Notes: generated from the letters alone by a model not told the origin. A stretch of DNA of 28,658 nucleotides from JACCQS01 sp050999295 (GCA_050999295.1 JBPCPI010000169.1:1-28658), one strand, 5' to 3'; counted from the first letter of the stretch, positions 14,894 to 23,512 are shown. Translations and numbers: made by a program.

Positions 14894-16306
14894 TTAGGAA
14901 AGATCGTCGGTGCCCATGAGCCGGCGGCCAGCTTCGGTGATCGATCCCGACAGGGACGGGTAGATGGAGAAGGTGTGCGCGAGGTCGGCTGCGGTGAGCC
15001 CGTTCTGGACGGCCAGCGCGATCGGGAGGATCAGTTCGGAGGCACCCGGAGCCACGACGACACCGCCGATGACAACGCCGGTCGGGCGCCTACAGACCAG
15101 CTTTACGAAGCCGTCCTGCAGGTCGACCATCTTGGCCCGCGCGTTCGTCGCCAGCGGGAGCATGATCGTGTCCGCGGCCATGGCCCGCTCGTTGACCACC
15201 TTCTCGGAATGTCCGACGGTGGCGATCTCGGGGTGGGTGAAGACGTTGGCCGCCACCGTCTTCAGCTTGATCGGGGAGACCGCCTCACCGAGTGCGTGCC
15301 AGATCGCGATCCGGCCCTGCATGGCGGCCACCGAAGCGAGCGGCCAGACACCGGTCACGTCACCGGCCGCGTAGATCCCGGCAATGTTGGTGCGGGAGAC
15401 CTTGTCGACGGTGATATGCCCGCTGTCGGTGACCGCGAGCCCCGTCGATTCCAGACCGAGCCCGCCGGAGTTGGGTACCGACCCGACAGTCATCAACGCG
15501 TGTGATCCTCGAACCTCACGCCCGTCCTCCAGGGAGACGATTACTCCGTCAACGTCACGTCGGACGCCAGAAGCCCTGGCCTGCTTGACGATCTGGCCGC
15601 CACGCTTGGTGAAGACCTGCTCGAGGACCTCGGCTGCGTCCGCGTCCTCCCCCGGCAGCACCCTGTCCCGTGAGGACACCAAGGTCACCGGGATGCCGGC
15701 CTCGAGGTAGCCGCTGGCGAACTCCGCACCGGTGACGCCGGAGCCGACGACCACGAGGTGCTCCGGGAACTCTTCGAATTCGTAGACCTGTCGCCAGGTC
15801 AGGATCCGCTCACCGTCCGGCTCGGCACCGGCCAGGATCCGTGGGTCGGAGCCGGTGGCCAGCAGCACGATCTCGCTGTCGATGTCCTGGTCACCGTCAG
15901 CAGCCTGCACCCGGACAACATGACGGGCCAGACCTGGTGTGACGTCCGCCAACCGGGCAGACCCGCTGATCAGAGTCACGCCCTCGCGGGCCAGTCGGGA
16001 CCGGATGTCGGCCGACTGGGCAGCGGCCAGGGTGGCGACCCGGCCGTGGACCGTGTGCGGGTCCAGGCTGGCCTGCGCCACATCTCCGGCTCGTACGCCG
16101 AGGCTGCCGCTGTCCCGCACGCTGGTCAGCGCCCCGCTCGAGGCGATGAACGTCTTGGAGGGGACACAGTCGGCGAGTACGCATGCCCCGCCCATTCCGT
16201 CCCGCTCGACCACGGTGACCTCGGCGCCCAACTGGGCCGCGACGAGGGCCGCCTCGTACCCGGCCGGTCCTCCCCCGATGATCACGATGCTGGTCACGTG
16301 CGCCAT
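14894..16306 (-). CDS. lpdA: LpdA-type NAD(P)H flavin quinone reductase (lipoamide dehydrogenase-like)
   Basis: 470-aa FAD disulfide-reductase family protein, cytoplasmic. Visible are the FAD motif IVIIGGGPAGYEAALVA (7-23), a CVLADC pair (Cys42, Cys47), LLATGSDPR, an NAD(P) motif VVGSGVTGAEFASGYLEAG, and YAAGDVTG. The C-terminal interface reads SIYPSLSGSITE (447-458). Tyr449 and Gly454 replace the His and Glu of the true lipoamide dehydrogenase HPTLSE motif, as in M. tuberculosis LpdA (Rv3303c), which reduces quinones. Unlike that protein as I recall it, both redox cysteines are kept here. The ATG at 16306 is adopted. GTG 16297 would give the VTSIVIIGG start that matches Rv3303c and lies 7 bases after a GAGAAT box. 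Divergent from the GGCT-fold gene. Confidence 0.9.
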   Translation of the reverse strand: MAHVTSIVIIGGGPAGYEAALVAAQLGAEVTVVERDGMGGACVLADCVPSKTFIASSGALTSVRDSGSLGVRAGDVAQASLDPHTVHGRVATLAAAQSADIRSRLAREGVTLISGSARLADVTPGLARHVVRVQAADGDQDIDSEIVLLATGSDPRILAGAEPDGERILTWRQVYEFEEFPEHLVVVGSGVTGAEFASGYLEAGIPVTLVSSRDRVLPGEDADAAEVLEQVFTKRGGQIVKQARASGVRRDVDGVIVSLEDGREVRGSHALMTVGSVPNSGGLGLESTGLAVTDSGHITVDKVSRTNIAGIYAAGDVTGVWPLASVAAMQGRIAIWHALGEAVSPIKLKTVAANVFTHPEIATVGHSEKVVNERAMAADTIMLPLATNARAKMVDLQDGFVKLVCRRPTGVVIGGVVVAPGASELILPIALAVQNGLTAADLAHTFSIYPSLSGSITEAGRRLMGTDDLS

Positions 16307-16366
16307 TCTCGCCTACCCTTCGGGCGCCCCGAACGCCTGCGTTCCCTGACTGGGCGCCCGCTTGGC

Positions 16367-16372
16367 TACGCT
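16367..16372 (+). promoter_or_regulatory. -10 box for a leaderless GGCT-fold gene
   Basis: TACGCT ends 6 bases before the GTG at 16379. CCTGAC, 16 bases further up (16345-16350), could serve as a weak -35. No Shine-Dalgarno lies between box and start, so a leaderless mRNA is likely. Confidence 0.55.
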
Positions 16373-16378
16373 GCGCCG

Positions 16379-16831
16379 GTGCCGCTCTATGCCGCGTACG
16401 GATCCAACATGGATCCGGCCCAGATGCTCCGTCGCTGCCCGCATTCCCCAGAGGCGGGGACCGGCTGGATCCGTGGCTGGCGGCTCACCTTCGGCGGCGA
16501 GGAACTGGGCTGGGAGGGCGCACTGCCGACCATCGTCCCGGCCGAGGGCCATGACGTCTTCGTCGCCCTGTACGACGTATCCGCGGAGGACCAGCGGCTG
16601 CTCGACGTCTGGGAGGGGGCGGACACCGACCTGTACATGACGATGCGCGTCGGGGTGCACACGCTCACCGGTGCGGAACTGGCCTGGACCTACGTCCTGG
16701 ACGCCTTCGAGGGCGGCCTGCCCTCCGCCCGGACCATCGGTCTGATCGCCGATGCCGCCCAGGCCGCGGCCGCGCCGGACGACTACATCTCGGCCCTGCG
16801 TGCGCGCGAGTGCCGGTCGGTCGGTCCCTGA
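16379..16831 (+). CDS. gamma-glutamylcyclotransferase-fold protein
   Basis: 150-aa cytoplasmic protein of the GGCT/AIG2-like fold. It starts with the hallmark PLYAAYGSNMDPAQMLRRCP, in which YGSN forms the substrate-binding loop. It also has GWRLTFGGEELGWEGALPTI, YDVSAEDQRLLDVWEG with candidate catalytic acids, and a DAFEGGLPS turn. Enzymes of the fold release 5-oxoproline from gamma-glutamyl amides; the bacterial substrate is often unknown. It resembles Rv3304, which in M. tuberculosis sits beside lpdA in the same divergent arrangement. Its stop is 8 bases from the converging meaB stop. Confidence 0.82.
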   Translation: MPLYAAYGSNMDPAQMLRRCPHSPEAGTGWIRGWRLTFGGEELGWEGALPTIVPAEGHDVFVALYDVSAEDQRLLDVWEGADTDLYMTMRVGVHTLTGAELAWTYVLDAFEGGLPSARTIGLIADAAQAAAAPDDYISALRARECRSVGP

Positions 16832-16839
16832 CACTCCGG

Positions 16840-17841
16840 CTACCCCGGCCAAGGTGCGGTGCCGCGGAAGGCATCCAGGATCTGCTTGGCGGCAAGTGAC
16901 GGGGTGAGATCGCCAGTCCGTACGGCGTGCTCCAACTCCGGCGCCAATTTACGTACGGCCGGGTGCTCGCGCAGGTCGCGCTCGAGGGTGTCGCGCACCA
17001 TGCGCCAGGTCCACTGCACCTCCTGGCGCTGTCGTCGCCATTCCAACTCTCCGCTGGCAGCCAGCTGCTCCTGATGAGCGAGGACCTTCTCCCAGACCTG
17101 GTCGAGCCCACTGCCGTCCAATCCCGAGCAGGTGAGGACCGGCACCTGCCAAGCAGTTTCAGCACCGCGCAACATTCGTAGGGCTCCGGCGAGCTCGCGC
17201 GCCGCGCGGCGGGCGTCGTCGGTGTGCGGGCCATCGGCTTTGTTCACGGCGATCACGTCGGCGATTTCCAGGATCCCGCGCTTGATTCCTTGCAGCTGGT
17301 CACCCGTACGCGCCATGGTCAGGTAGAGGAAGGAGTCGACCATGTCCGCGACCGCAACTTCGGATTGACCGACCCCGACGGTCTCCACCAGCACCGTGTC
17401 GTACCCGGCTGCCTCCACGACCACCATGGATTCGCGGGTGGCTTGGGCTACCCCTCCGAGTGTGCCCGCGGTGGGAGCGGGCCGGATGAAGGCCGCCTCG
17501 TCGACTGCCAGCCGCGACATCCGGGTCTTGTCACCGAGGATCGACCCGCCGCTGCGGATCGAGGACGGGTCGACGGCTAGGACGGCGACCCGGTGCCCGT
17601 CAGCCGTCAGCGATGTCCCCAGCGCGTCGATGAAGGTGGACTTACCGACTCCGGGCACGCCGCTGATCCCTACCCGCCGGGCCGATCCCGCGTGCGGCAA
17701 CAGAGCGAGCAAGAGATCCTGCGCCTGCGCGCGGTGGTCACTGCGCCGGGACTCGACCAGCGTGATCGCTCGGGCGAGCGCCGTACGGGATCCGGCCAGC
17801 ACCCCGTCCACAAGTCGCGCGACGGGATCAGCCATCGGCAC
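16840..17841 (-). CDS. meaB: methylmalonyl-CoA mutase-associated GTPase MeaB
   Basis: 333-aa G3E/SIMIBI GTPase that chaperones cobalamin loading and protects methylmalonyl-CoA mutase. Motifs: P-loop GVPGVGKS (61-68), AVDPSSIRSGGSILGDKTRM (89-108), switch ETVGVGQSE (153-161), ARTGDQLQGIKRGILEIAD (177-195) and base-recognition NKAD (200-203). The frame opens with GTG at 17841; an ATG two codons later (17835) is an equally good start. It is the last gene of the mutA-mutB-meaB unit, 23 bases after mutB, as expected for its role. Confidence 0.96.
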   Translation of the reverse strand: MPMADPVARLVDGVLAGSRTALARAITLVESRRSDHRAQAQDLLLALLPHAGSARRVGISGVPGVGKSTFIDALGTSLTADGHRVAVLAVDPSSIRSGGSILGDKTRMSRLAVDEAAFIRPAPTAGTLGGVAQATRESMVVVEAAGYDTVLVETVGVGQSEVAVADMVDSFLYLTMARTGDQLQGIKRGILEIADVIAVNKADGPHTDDARRAARELAGALRMLRGAETAWQVPVLTCSGLDGSGLDQVWEKVLAHQEQLAASGELEWRRQRQEVQWTWRMVRDTLERDLREHPAVRKLAPELEHAVRTGDLTPSLAAKQILDAFRGTAPWPG

Positions 17842-17864
17842 CGCTCATGGGGCCGCGTACCGGC

Positions 17865-20081
17865 TCACGTACGCCCGAGGCGCTCGGACAGCGTGGCCAG
17901 CAGGTCCTGGGCAGCCGTTGCGATGACCGTTCCGGGCGGGAAGATCGCGCTCGCGCCGGACGCTTCGAGCTCGGCGAAGTCACCCGAGGGAATGACCCCA
18001 CCGACGACGATGAGGATGTTGTCGGCTTCCATCTCGTCCAGCGCTGCCCGCAGCGCCGGTACGAGCGTGAGGTGTCCGGCGGCGAGCGAGTTGACCCCGA
18101 TGATGTGGACATCGGCCTCCACGGCCTGCAGGGCAACCTCTTCCGGAGTCTGGAACAGCGGGCCGACGTCGACGTCGAAGCCGAGGTCGGCGAACGCGGT
18201 GGCAATCACCTTCTGACCGCGGTCGTGCCCGTCCTGGCCCATCTTCGCCACCAGGATCCGCGGCCGACGACCCTGCGCAGCCTCGAACTCCGCGGCCAGC
18301 TGCCGGGTGTTCTCGATGCTGTCCACGGTCCCCGCCTCGTCCCGGTAGACGCCGGTGATCGTCCGCACGGTTGCCTGGTGCCGGCCGTACACCTCTTCCA
18401 GTGCCGAGGAGATCTCACCGACGGTCGCCTTGGCGCGGGCTGCGTCGATGGCCAGGGTGAGCAGGTTGTCGGCCAGGCCGCCACTTCGGCGTCCTTCGGC
18501 GGCCGCCCACGCGGCGTCGGTCAGCTTCTTCAGCGCCGCCTCGCAGGCCGCTGCATCCCGTTCGGCGCGCAGGGTCTGCAATCGGGCCTCCTGCCGGGCC
18601 AGCACATCGGCGTTGTCGATCTTGAGGACGTCGATGTCCTCGTCGGCGTCCTCGCGGTACTTGTTGACCCCGATCACCGGCTGTCGGCCGGCGTCGATCC
18701 GCGCCTGGGTACGGGCAGCGGCCTCCTCGATCCGGAGTTTGGGCAGCCCCTCCTCGATCGCCTTCGCCATCCCCCCGGCCGCCTCGACCTCCTCGATGTG
18801 GGCCCACGCACGCCGAGCCAGGTCGTAGGTCAGCTTCTCGACGTAGGCCGACCCACCCCACGGATCGATGACTCGCGAAGTACCGGACTCCTGGGCAAGC
18901 ATGATCTGAGTGTTGCGGGCGATCCGGGCGGAGAAGTCCGTCGGCAGCGACAGTGCTTCGTCCAACGCGTTCGTGTGCAGCGACTGGGTATGCCCCTGGG
19001 TCGCGGCCATCGCCTCAAGGCAGGTCCGTACGACGTTGTTGAAGACGTCCTGCGCGGTCAGCGACCAGCCCGAGGTCTGGCAGTGCGCCCGCAGCGAGAG
19101 GGACCTGTCGTTCTTCGCACCGGCGTCGACGACCAGTTTCGCCCAGAGCAGTCGCCCGGCGCGGAGCTTCGCGATCTCCATGAAGAAGTTCATGCCGACC
19201 GCCCAGAAGAAGGACAGCCGAGGCGCGAAGACGTCGACGTCCAATCCGGCCGCCTGACCCGCCCGGATGTACTCCATCCCGTCGGCCAGCGTGTAGGCCA
19301 GTTCCAGGTCGGCGGTCGCTCCTGCCTCCTGGATGTGATAGCCCGAGATCGAGATCGAGTTGTATTTCGGCATCTTCTGGGAGGTGTAGCTGAAGATGTC
19401 GCTGACGATCTGCATGGACGGTCCGGGCGGATAGATATAGGTGTTGCGGACCATGAACTCCTTCAGGATGTCGTTCTGGATCGTCCCCGAGAGCTGTTCG
19501 GGGGCAACGCCTTGCTCCTCGGCGGCGGCGATGTAGAGCGCGAGCACCGGAAGCACCGCGCCGTTCATCGTCATCGACACCGACATCTGATCGAGCGGGA
19601 TGCCGTCGAAGAGCTGACGCATGTCCAGGATCGAGTCGATCGCCACGCCGGCCATCCCGACATCACCCGGTACGCGTGGATGGTCGGAGTCGTACCCGCG
19701 ATGGGTCGGCAGATCGAAGGCGATCGACAGACCCTTCTGCCCGGCAGCGAGATTGCGCCGGTAGAAGGCATTCGAGGCGGCTGCGGTGGAGAACCCCGCG
19801 TACTGGCGGATCGTCCACGGCTGGGTCGCGTACATCGTCGGGTACGGGCCGCGCAGGTATGGCTTGATCCCCGGGTAGGTGCCCAGGAAGTCCAGGTCGA
19901 CCAGGTCGTCGCTGGTGTAGAGCGGCGGGACGGTGATGCCCTCGGGGGTGAGCCAACTGCCGTCGGCCACGCTGTGTCCGCTCTCCGCCTCGAACTCCTT
20001 GGCCCACTCATCCGCACCGGCGGAATCGGGCGGGAGCGGCCCGAGGTCAACGGCACCGAAGTCCGGGATCACCGAATTCAT
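17865..20081 (-). CDS. mutB: methylmalonyl-CoA mutase large (catalytic) subunit
   Basis: 738-aa adenosylcobalamin enzyme interconverting (R)-methylmalonyl-CoA and succinyl-CoA as a heterodimer with MutA. The barrel domain shows GPYPTMYATQPWTIRQYAGF, FDLPTHRGYDSDH and SISISGYHIQEAGA. The C-terminal cobalamin domain is intact: KMGQDGHDRGQ with Asp617-x-His619-x-x-Gly622, the lower-ligand motif, plus GVNSLAAGH (662-670) and VVGGVIP. The start ATG overlaps the mutA stop (ATGA), so subunits are made in step. With propionyl-CoA carboxylase from the same window this completes carbon flow from propionyl-CoA, except for the epimerase. Confidence 0.98.
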   Translation of the reverse strand: MNSVIPDFGAVDLGPLPPDSAGADEWAKEFEAESGHSVADGSWLTPEGITVPPLYTSDDLVDLDFLGTYPGIKPYLRGPYPTMYATQPWTIRQYAGFSTAAASNAFYRRNLAAGQKGLSIAFDLPTHRGYDSDHPRVPGDVGMAGVAIDSILDMRQLFDGIPLDQMSVSMTMNGAVLPVLALYIAAAEEQGVAPEQLSGTIQNDILKEFMVRNTYIYPPGPSMQIVSDIFSYTSQKMPKYNSISISGYHIQEAGATADLELAYTLADGMEYIRAGQAAGLDVDVFAPRLSFFWAVGMNFFMEIAKLRAGRLLWAKLVVDAGAKNDRSLSLRAHCQTSGWSLTAQDVFNNVVRTCLEAMAATQGHTQSLHTNALDEALSLPTDFSARIARNTQIMLAQESGTSRVIDPWGGSAYVEKLTYDLARRAWAHIEEVEAAGGMAKAIEEGLPKLRIEEAAARTQARIDAGRQPVIGVNKYREDADEDIDVLKIDNADVLARQEARLQTLRAERDAAACEAALKKLTDAAWAAAEGRRSGGLADNLLTLAIDAARAKATVGEISSALEEVYGRHQATVRTITGVYRDEAGTVDSIENTRQLAAEFEAAQGRRPRILVAKMGQDGHDRGQKVIATAFADLGFDVDVGPLFQTPEEVALQAVEADVHIIGVNSLAAGHLTLVPALRAALDEMEADNILIVVGGVIPSGDFAELEASGASAIFPPGTVIATAAQDLLATLSERLGRT

Positions 20082-22111
20082 GATCGGCCACCTCCGTCGT
20101 CGGCCACATCCAGTTCGCCGAGCACCGCATCCAGCACAGCTAGCGCATCACATCCGGCGAACACGTGTCCATCGATGCGAGCCAGATCACCGATCGGCGT
20201 CGCATCCTGGCGGTTTTGGCCAAAACCGCCAGGTTTGGGTTCGGCTGGGCCGGCCACCCACACCTGGGATGCCCCCGCTTCGATCAACATGGCGACGAGG
20301 GCATCCGCACGCTGGGCATAGGCGTTGTCTGTGCCACACAGGCAGACGACAGACGTCCCGGATTCGGCGAAGGCCGACACGATCGCGGAGTCGTCCCCGT
20401 CATCGCCGCCATTGCTCGGCGTCTCCAGTCCGGCGGCTTGGAAGAGATTCGCGGCAAAGGAGGCGCGCGCCGTGGACGCGGCGATCGACCCGAGCCTGGC
20501 CAGGAAGACCGCCGGCCGGGACTCCGTTTCGGCGGCCACGGCATCGACCCGGTCACGCAGGGCCTCGAAGTCCGCGGCCGCTCGTACGACCGGCAGAGTG
20601 GGTTGCTCGGCTGCCGGGTCGCCGGGCGGATACGGCTCGCGGGTCGGCAGCGTCTCGGTCAGGTTCGGGAACTCGTTTACCCCGGTGAGCGCCTCAGTGC
20701 GGTGGGCCAGCCGGTCCCGCCGGGCCGCCCAGACGGCGGCGATCCGTTCGGCGATCAAGCCGTCAGACAGGGCCCGGGCAAGGCCGCCGGCCCGCTCGAT
20801 CTCGGTGAACCACTCCCAGGCCGCCGTCGCCAATTGGTTTGTCAGCGCCTCGACGTACCAGGATCCGCCGGCCGGATCGAGAACTCGGGCCAGATGGCCC
20901 TCCTCCATGAGCAGGGTCTGGGTGTTGCGGGCGATCCGGCGGGCAAATGAGTCGGGCAAACCGAGCGCGGTATCGAACGGCATGACCGTGACGGCGTCGG
21001 CACCACCCACTCCGGCTGCGAAACACGCGACGGTCGTGCGCAGCATGTTCACCCAGGGATCGCGCCGGCACGCCATCACCGATGAGGTGACCGCGTGCTG
21101 TTGCTGCCCGCGCACGCCCGGCGACGCGCCAGACACCTCACCGACGCGGTTCCACAATCGCCGCGCGGCCCGGAGTCCAGCAATGGTCAGGAACTGATCC
21201 GCGCCCGCCGAGTAGCGGAAGTCCAAGGCCGCGAACGCCGAGTCGACGTCGAATCCGCTCTCGGTCAGCACCCGCAGGTACCCGACCCCGGCGGCCAACG
21301 AGGCACCTAGCTCCTCGACGGGACCGCCGCCCGCATCGTGGAAGACGGTGCCGTCGACGACGATCGCCCGCATCGCTGGGAAGTCGTCCCGGCACCGCTG
21401 GGCCAGAGCCACCGCCGTCGACAGGTCCGGCTGCGTACCGGCACGGACCGCGTCACCGTAGGGATCGGCACCCAGATTGCCACGCGGCTCAGCTGCCTCA
21501 ACCCGTCCGGAAGCCGCCAGGTCGAAGAAGGCATCGGCCGCCCGCGCGGTCGCCGAACCAGCTTGCAGCACAACGGGGGCGACATCGAGGAGGACCCCTG
21601 CAAGCACATCCGAGATCGCATCGATCGGGACCGCACCATCGCCGAGCACCAGCCATAACGAGGTCGCCCCGTTGTCGAGGTCAGCCTTGATCGCGTCGCG
21701 GGTGACGCCGACGTCCGGATGGGCATGTCTCGCCCGGACGTCCCAGCCGGTGAGTTCCCCGAAGCCGGCTCGGCGACCGCGGACGAACGGTGGCAGGCCC
21801 GGTACGCCGGCCTCACGCACGAGCCCGGCCGCGTCCTGCGCCACGTACAACGGCGCGATGTCGATCCCGCCGAGCGAGCGCCGCAGAGCGTCCTCAACCG
21901 GGTCGGGCAGTTCGGTGATCCCGGACTTGCGCAGGGCGGCGGCGACCAGCCGGCGCCATTGTCCGCGGTCAGCCTCGGGGAAAACCGCGGCTAACGTCAG
22001 CGTCTCCGGGGCAGTCACGTCCTGCGGTGCGCTCACGTCCTCCGACGTCGGCACCTCGACGCCATCATCCTCGACCTCGCGGTCCATGTTCCGATCGGGG
22101 CGCTCAGCCAC
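20078..22111 (-). CDS. mutA: methylmalonyl-CoA mutase small subunit
   Basis: 677-aa non-catalytic partner of MutB, with the same barrel-plus-Rossmann layout. Visible are LTGWDVRARHAHPDV, GVGYLRVLTESGFDVDSAFA, RRIARNTQTLLMEEGHLARV and the C-terminal LARLGSIAASTARASFAANL and FAGCDALAVLDAVLGEL. The Asp-x-His-x-x-Gly cobalamin ligand motif is absent, as is normal for this subunit. Start: GTG at 22111, nine bases after the stop of the amidohydrolase; an in-frame ATG at 22087 is the alternative. Near the C-terminus the stretch PKPGGFGQNRQDATPIG is encoded across a perfect 28-bp palindrome. It seems several residues longer than typical between the VAGP and FAGCDA segments, suggesting an in-frame insertion. 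Confidence 0.95.
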   Translation of the reverse strand: MAERPDRNMDREVEDDGVEVPTSEDVSAPQDVTAPETLTLAAVFPEADRGQWRRLVAAALRKSGITELPDPVEDALRRSLGGIDIAPLYVAQDAAGLVREAGVPGLPPFVRGRRAGFGELTGWDVRARHAHPDVGVTRDAIKADLDNGATSLWLVLGDGAVPIDAISDVLAGVLLDVAPVVLQAGSATARAADAFFDLAASGRVEAAEPRGNLGADPYGDAVRAGTQPDLSTAVALAQRCRDDFPAMRAIVVDGTVFHDAGGGPVEELGASLAAGVGYLRVLTESGFDVDSAFAALDFRYSAGADQFLTIAGLRAARRLWNRVGEVSGASPGVRGQQQHAVTSSVMACRRDPWVNMLRTTVACFAAGVGGADAVTVMPFDTALGLPDSFARRIARNTQTLLMEEGHLARVLDPAGGSWYVEALTNQLATAAWEWFTEIERAGGLARALSDGLIAERIAAVWAARRDRLAHRTEALTGVNEFPNLTETLPTREPYPPGDPAAEQPTLPVVRAAADFEALRDRVDAVAAETESRPAVFLARLGSIAASTARASFAANLFQAAGLETPSNGGDDGDDSAIVSAFAESGTSVVCLCGTDNAYAQRADALVAMLIEAGASQVWVAGPAEPKPGGFGQNRQDATPIGDLARIDGHVFAGCDALAVLDAVLGELDVADDGGGRS
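20206..20233. repeat. perfect 28-bp palindrome inside mutA
   Basis: CCTGGCGGTTTTGG (20206-20219) is followed immediately by its exact reverse complement (20220-20233), with no mismatch and no spacer. It reads PGGFGQNRQ in mutA using codons (GGT, TTT) that are unusual for this GC-rich sequence. As RNA it could form a 12-bp stem with a GGCC loop near the mutA 3' end, 130 bases before mutB. Confidence 0.9.
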
Positions 22112-22120
22112 GGGGTCTCG

Positions 22121-23359
22121 CTACCCGGGGTCGCTGGCCAGCGCCCGCAGCGCCGTTCGAGCCAGCAGCCGTACCCCGATTGCCAGCGCCCGCTCGTCGA
22201 TGTCGAACGAGCCACGGTGCAGGTCCAACGGTGGACCCCCGCCGTAGGTCCCCAGGCGGGCCAACCCGATCGGCGCATGGTCGGCGTACCAGGCGAAATC
22301 CTCCCCGCCCAGGCTCTGCTCCGTTGTACGGACACCGTCCGCGTCGAGGGTCTCCTGGGCGGCCTTTCGCAATACCTCGATGGCCCACGGGGCATTGACG
22401 ACCGGCGGTACGCCGCGCTGGTAATCGATCTGGAGTTGTGCACCGGTTGGTGCCACGATCTCCGCGATCAGCCGGCGGATCAGCTTCTCCGCCTCGTCCC
22501 AGGAATCCCGGTCGAGCAGTCGGATCGTCCCGTGCAGCGTGCCGCTCTCCGGGATCGTGTTCGCCGCAATCCCCGCGCCGACCGCGCCCCAGACCAGCGA
22601 CAGCCCGGCCCGTGGGTCGATCTGGCGGGAGAGCAGACCCGGGGTCGCGACGATCACCCGGCCGAGCGCATCGACCAGGTCGACGGTCATGTGCGGGCGA
22701 GCGGTGTGCCCGCCAGGGCCGGTGAGGGTGACCTTGACGGCATCGCAGGCCGCGGTGATCGGACCGGCCTTGAGCCCCACGCTGCCCACCGGGAGGGTCG
22801 GATCGCAGTGCAGGGCAAAGGCGGCCACGACACCGTCCAGCGCACCGGTCTTGAGGACCTCCAACGCCCCGCCGGGGACCTGTTCCTCGGCCGGCTGGAA
22901 AACGCAGCGGACGATGCCGCCCAGCCCTCCCGGCATCGCGGCCCCGAGGTCACCAGAGGCGGCCAACTCGCCCAGCAGTCGGGCCGTACCCAGCAGGATC
23001 GTGGCGTGCGCGTCGTGCCCGCAGGCGTGCGCGACCCCGTCGATCTGGGACCGGTAGTCCACGTTCTTGGTGTCGAAGATCGGAAGCGCGTCGATGTCGG
23101 CGCGCAGGACGACCACCCGATCCCCGGTCCCGACATCACAGACGGCGCCGGTCCCGTGCTCGAGCACGGTGGGCGTCAGGCCGGCCGCGCGGAGCTGCTC
23201 CACCATGAGGTCGGTGGTCTGATGTTCGACGTACCCGAGTTCTGGATGGGCGTGGATCGTCCGGCGCGTCTCGACCAGCTCCGCGGCGTGGGAGGCGGTC
23301 CAGGCATCGATCCAGTTGCCGACCCGATCCCCCGGCAGCGCAGTCGCGGCCGGGCTCAT
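22121..23359 (-). CDS. M20 family metal-dependent amidohydrolase
   Basis: 412-aa zinc-type amidohydrolase (AmiA/AmiB, hippurate-hydrolase-like group) that removes acyl groups from N-acyl amino acids or related amides. Metal-binding and catalytic motifs are HAHPELGYVEHQT (36-48), VLRADIDALPI (84-94), HACGHDAHA (111-119), QPAEE (155-159), GPGGHTARPH and GGEDFAWY near the C-terminus. The frame is open to 23464 but the ATG at 23359, preceded by GGGGAAG, gives a family-typical start. It is the first gene of the mutA-mutB-meaB strand with a 9-base gap to mutA, so probably cotranscribed. M. tuberculosis has amiA1/amiB1 in the matching place next to deoD. Confidence 0.92.
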   Translation of the reverse strand: MSPAATALPGDRVGNWIDAWTASHAAELVETRRTIHAHPELGYVEHQTTDLMVEQLRAAGLTPTVLEHGTGAVCDVGTGDRVVVLRADIDALPIFDTKNVDYRSQIDGVAHACGHDAHATILLGTARLLGELAASGDLGAAMPGGLGGIVRCVFQPAEEQVPGGALEVLKTGALDGVVAAFALHCDPTLPVGSVGLKAGPITAACDAVKVTLTGPGGHTARPHMTVDLVDALGRVIVATPGLLSRQIDPRAGLSLVWGAVGAGIAANTIPESGTLHGTIRLLDRDSWDEAEKLIRRLIAEIVAPTGAQLQIDYQRGVPPVVNAPWAIEVLRKAAQETLDADGVRTTEQSLGGEDFAWYADHAPIGLARLGTYGGGPPLDLHRGSFDIDERALAIGVRLLARTALRALASDPG

Positions 23360-23512
23360 GACTTCCCCGAGCGGAGGGGTGCGTCGCTGACGCATGCGGG
23401 GCGCACCGGGCGGTTCCTCTCGATCGGACGTGGTGGTCCGCGTGAACCACCTTGCCGTTGGCAAGGTCCCCGTGCGGGTGCCCGACGTACGGCGACAACT
23501 ACCCGCAGTCTA
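23360..23512 (-). promoter_or_regulatory. promoter and hairpin-rich 5' leader of the amidohydrolase-mutAB operon
   Basis: TAGACT (23512-23507, minus strand) fits a -10 box and would start an mRNA with a leader of about 140 bases. The leader holds, in order: ACCTTGCC-AAC-GGCAAGGT (23467-23449, 8-bp stem), GGTGGT...ACCACC (23451-23432, 6-bp stem), TGCGTC-AGC-GACGCA (23394-23380) and CCCC...GGGG just before the start, which covers the Shine-Dalgarno. The first two stems share the three bases 23449-23451 and cannot both form fully. This looks like a regulatory leader, but I cannot match it to a known riboswitch class. Confidence 0.45.

Noticed and set aside
14894..16306. True dihydrolipoamide dehydrogenase (E3)
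   Set aside because: The catalytic His and Glu of the HPTLSE motif are Tyr and Gly, so an E3 call is not supported.
17847..20321. 824-codon plus-strand open frame opposite mutB
   Set aside because: It is the complement of a clear, motif-complete mutB. Its translation has no recognisable domain, and long antisense frames are expected in high-GC DNA.
22087..22120. Cobalamin riboswitch in front of mutA
   Set aside because: Only 9 bases separate the amidohydrolase stop from the mutA start, and no B12-box-like sequence was recognised in the operon leader at 23360-23512.
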